Shown in pieces: positions 62,618-64,000 of a DNA stretch of 64,000 nt (the first letter of the stretch is position 1; each line of letters opens with the position of its first letter). Below the pieces are notes generated by a model. It searched no databases. It was not told where the DNA came from and worked only from the letters and a program-made list of their open reading frames with translations. The stretch comes from an uncultured Bacteroidales bacterium. GTDB lineage: Bacteria; Bacteroidota; Bacteroidia; Bacteroidales; UBA932. The stretch spans positions 1 through 64,000 of the forward strand of contig CALVDO010000004.1 of assembly GCA_944326355.1 (NCBI GenBank). The letters run 5' to 3'. A program made the translations under genes and the position numbers.

Positions 62618-63397
62618 TTACTGTCCATCACGGAAAACTTGAGATTTCTGCCCGCCTTCAGCAAGAGCCGCATCGGCGATCGGGGCCCAGCTGACCGGAA
62701 GAGGAGCCTCTATCGTCATCTCCGTCTTTCTGACCGGATGCACGAAACTTATCCTTCTGGCGTGAAGACATATTCCTCCGTCAGGATTCGAACGCTGCGC
62801 CCCGTATTTCAAATCTCCCTTTATGACGCAGCCGACGGAAGACAGCTGACACCTTATCTGATGATGTCTGCCGGTGAGGAGCTCGACCTCAACAAGCCAA
62901 TAGCGGTCGGCATGTCCAAGAGTCCGGTATCTGAGCCTCGCCTGCCTCGCGTCCTTTCTCATCTCAGGATTGCCAGTGTACACATAAGACTTGTTCTGGA
63001 CCTCGTTGCGCACAAGCCAGTCCGTCAGCTCTCCTGAAGAAGGATATGGTTCAGAGCATACGAGAGCCCAGTAGATCTTGTGCATATCACCCGTGCGGAA
63101 CATGGCATTGAGCCTTTCGAGAGCCTTCGATGTCTTGGCGAGGACCGTCACTCCGCTCACAGGCCGGTCCAGACGATGGGGAATGCCGATGAACACCCCT
63201 CCCTCCTTCTTGTTTCTCATCGCGATGAAGGCACGATACAGCTCGGCCAGAGTCTCATCCTCCGTCCTGTCGGCCTGAACTATCTCTCCTGAACGCTTGT
63301 TGACCACGAGGAGATGATTGTCCTCGTAAAGAATCCGGCTCTCGGCATCGGCATATTCGCGTTCTGTCAATTCTCTATACAGCATTGCCTGAAACAT
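62618..63397 (-). CDS. RluA family RNA pseudouridine synthase
   Basis: The 259-residue protein is a single catalytic domain with HRLDRPVSG (74-82); Asp77 is the catalytic aspartate that attacks uridine. Further family blocks are TGRHHQIR and LHARRISF. It has no S4 domain at the N terminus, so it is closer to the RluC/TruC type short enzymes than to RluD. Whether rRNA or tRNA is modified cannot be told from sequence. A -7 box lies upstream on the minus strand. Confidence 0.9.
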   Translation of the reverse strand: MFQAMLYRELTEREYADAESRILYEDNHLLVVNKRSGEIVQADRTEDETLAELYRAFIAMRNKKEGGVFIGIPHRLDRPVSGVTVLAKTSKALERLNAMFRTGDMHKIYWALVCSEPYPSSGELTDWLVRNEVQNKSYVYTGNPEMRKDARQARLRYRTLGHADRYWLVEVELLTGRHHQIRCQLSSVGCVIKGDLKYGAQRSNPDGGICLHARRISFVHPVRKTEMTIEAPLPVSWAPIADAALAEGGQKSQVFRDGQ

Positions 63398-63440
63398 TAA
63401 GTCCGGCCGCGGACCCGAAGCTCCTGCGGCTGACAGCGGA

Positions 63441-63448
63441 CAAATATA
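63441..63448 (-). promoter_or_regulatory. -7 element for the pseudouridine synthase gene
   Basis: The minus-strand octamer TATATTTG is a full -7 match, 44 bases before the start at 63397. The 294-base gap to dnaK also holds a perfect palindrome TGTCATGACA (63515-63524); no gene is seen in it. Confidence 0.45.
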
Positions 63449-63616
63449 GAAAATATACTGAAAATCCCGCGCAGAACATCACGTAAATTAGTTTTCCCCA
63501 TCTGAAGACGTCACTGTCATGACATGAGATTCTGACATTTTGACACATTCGGGGCGGCTCAGGCCATTGGCACAACATTCGATAATAGCGGGTCGTCGTC
63601 TCGGGACTCCGGATGA

Positions 63617-64000
<384 letters not shown>

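Overview
The window looks like a chromosome segment from a Bacteroidales bacterium (Bacteroidota) with fairly high G+C. Evidence: two SusC/SusD outer-membrane pairs, a hybrid two-component sensor with an AraC output domain, many SPII lipoproteins, class II aldolase, a BtuG-like propeller next to BtuB, and promoters of the Bacteroidota type (about TTTG, 19-21 bases, TAnnTTTG). The base composition would suit a Rikenellaceae or Cryptobacteroides-like lineage, but that is only a guess.

Layout. 1-2119: a minus-strand pair, a NifU/IscU-like scaffold and a GGGtGRT-family protein, ending in a clear terminator. 2400-8441: plus-strand housekeeping (SDR oxidoreductase, DEDDh exonuclease, UvrB, a RelA/SpoT protein), preceded by a structured leader. 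8567-29817: a minus-strand pectin/homogalacturonan utilisation locus. Its enzyme operon runs GH28, SGNH esterase-CE8 pectin methylesterase fusion, hybrid sensor, GH105-PL1 fusion and PL1 lyase, then a strong terminator. The separate susC-susD-surface lipoprotein unit follows. 29988-32092: a small core island, tatA-tatC and fructose-bisphosphate aldolase.

32498-55703: a plus-strand alginate utilisation locus. It holds two secreted esterases, SusC, SusD, two TIG-domain surface lipoproteins, PL6, two-domain PL6, PL17, KdgF-like cupin, MFS transporter, uronate (DEH) reductase, a third PL6, a jelly-roll lyase-like lipoprotein and a GntR/FCD regulator. The logic is complete from surface binding through depolymerisation to 2-keto-3-deoxygluconate. 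KDG kinase and KDPG aldolase are not in the window. Two promoters in this locus, ahead of the esterases and ahead of susC, carry nearly identical 29-bp double operators at exactly the same distance from the -7 element. Their form (TGGT-N2-ACCA) is what a FadR-type GntR protein binds, so the GntR gene at the end of the locus is probably the repressor of both units.

55743-64000: gmk, nadD, a cobalamin-riboswitch-controlled btuG-btuB pair on the minus strand, a CYTH protein, a GH109-type oxidoreductase-fold glycosidase lipoprotein, an RluA-type pseudouridine synthase, and the first 103 codons of dnaK.

The most interesting points are the paired GntR operators and the regulon they imply, the two esterases placed under that control (suggesting acetylated, possibly bacterial, alginate as substrate), the unassigned lyase-like protein at 54040, the duplicated TIG surface proteins, the two enzyme fusions in the pectin locus, the RelA/SpoT protein with a ruined hydrolase site, and the pseudoknot-capable leader at 2480-2546.
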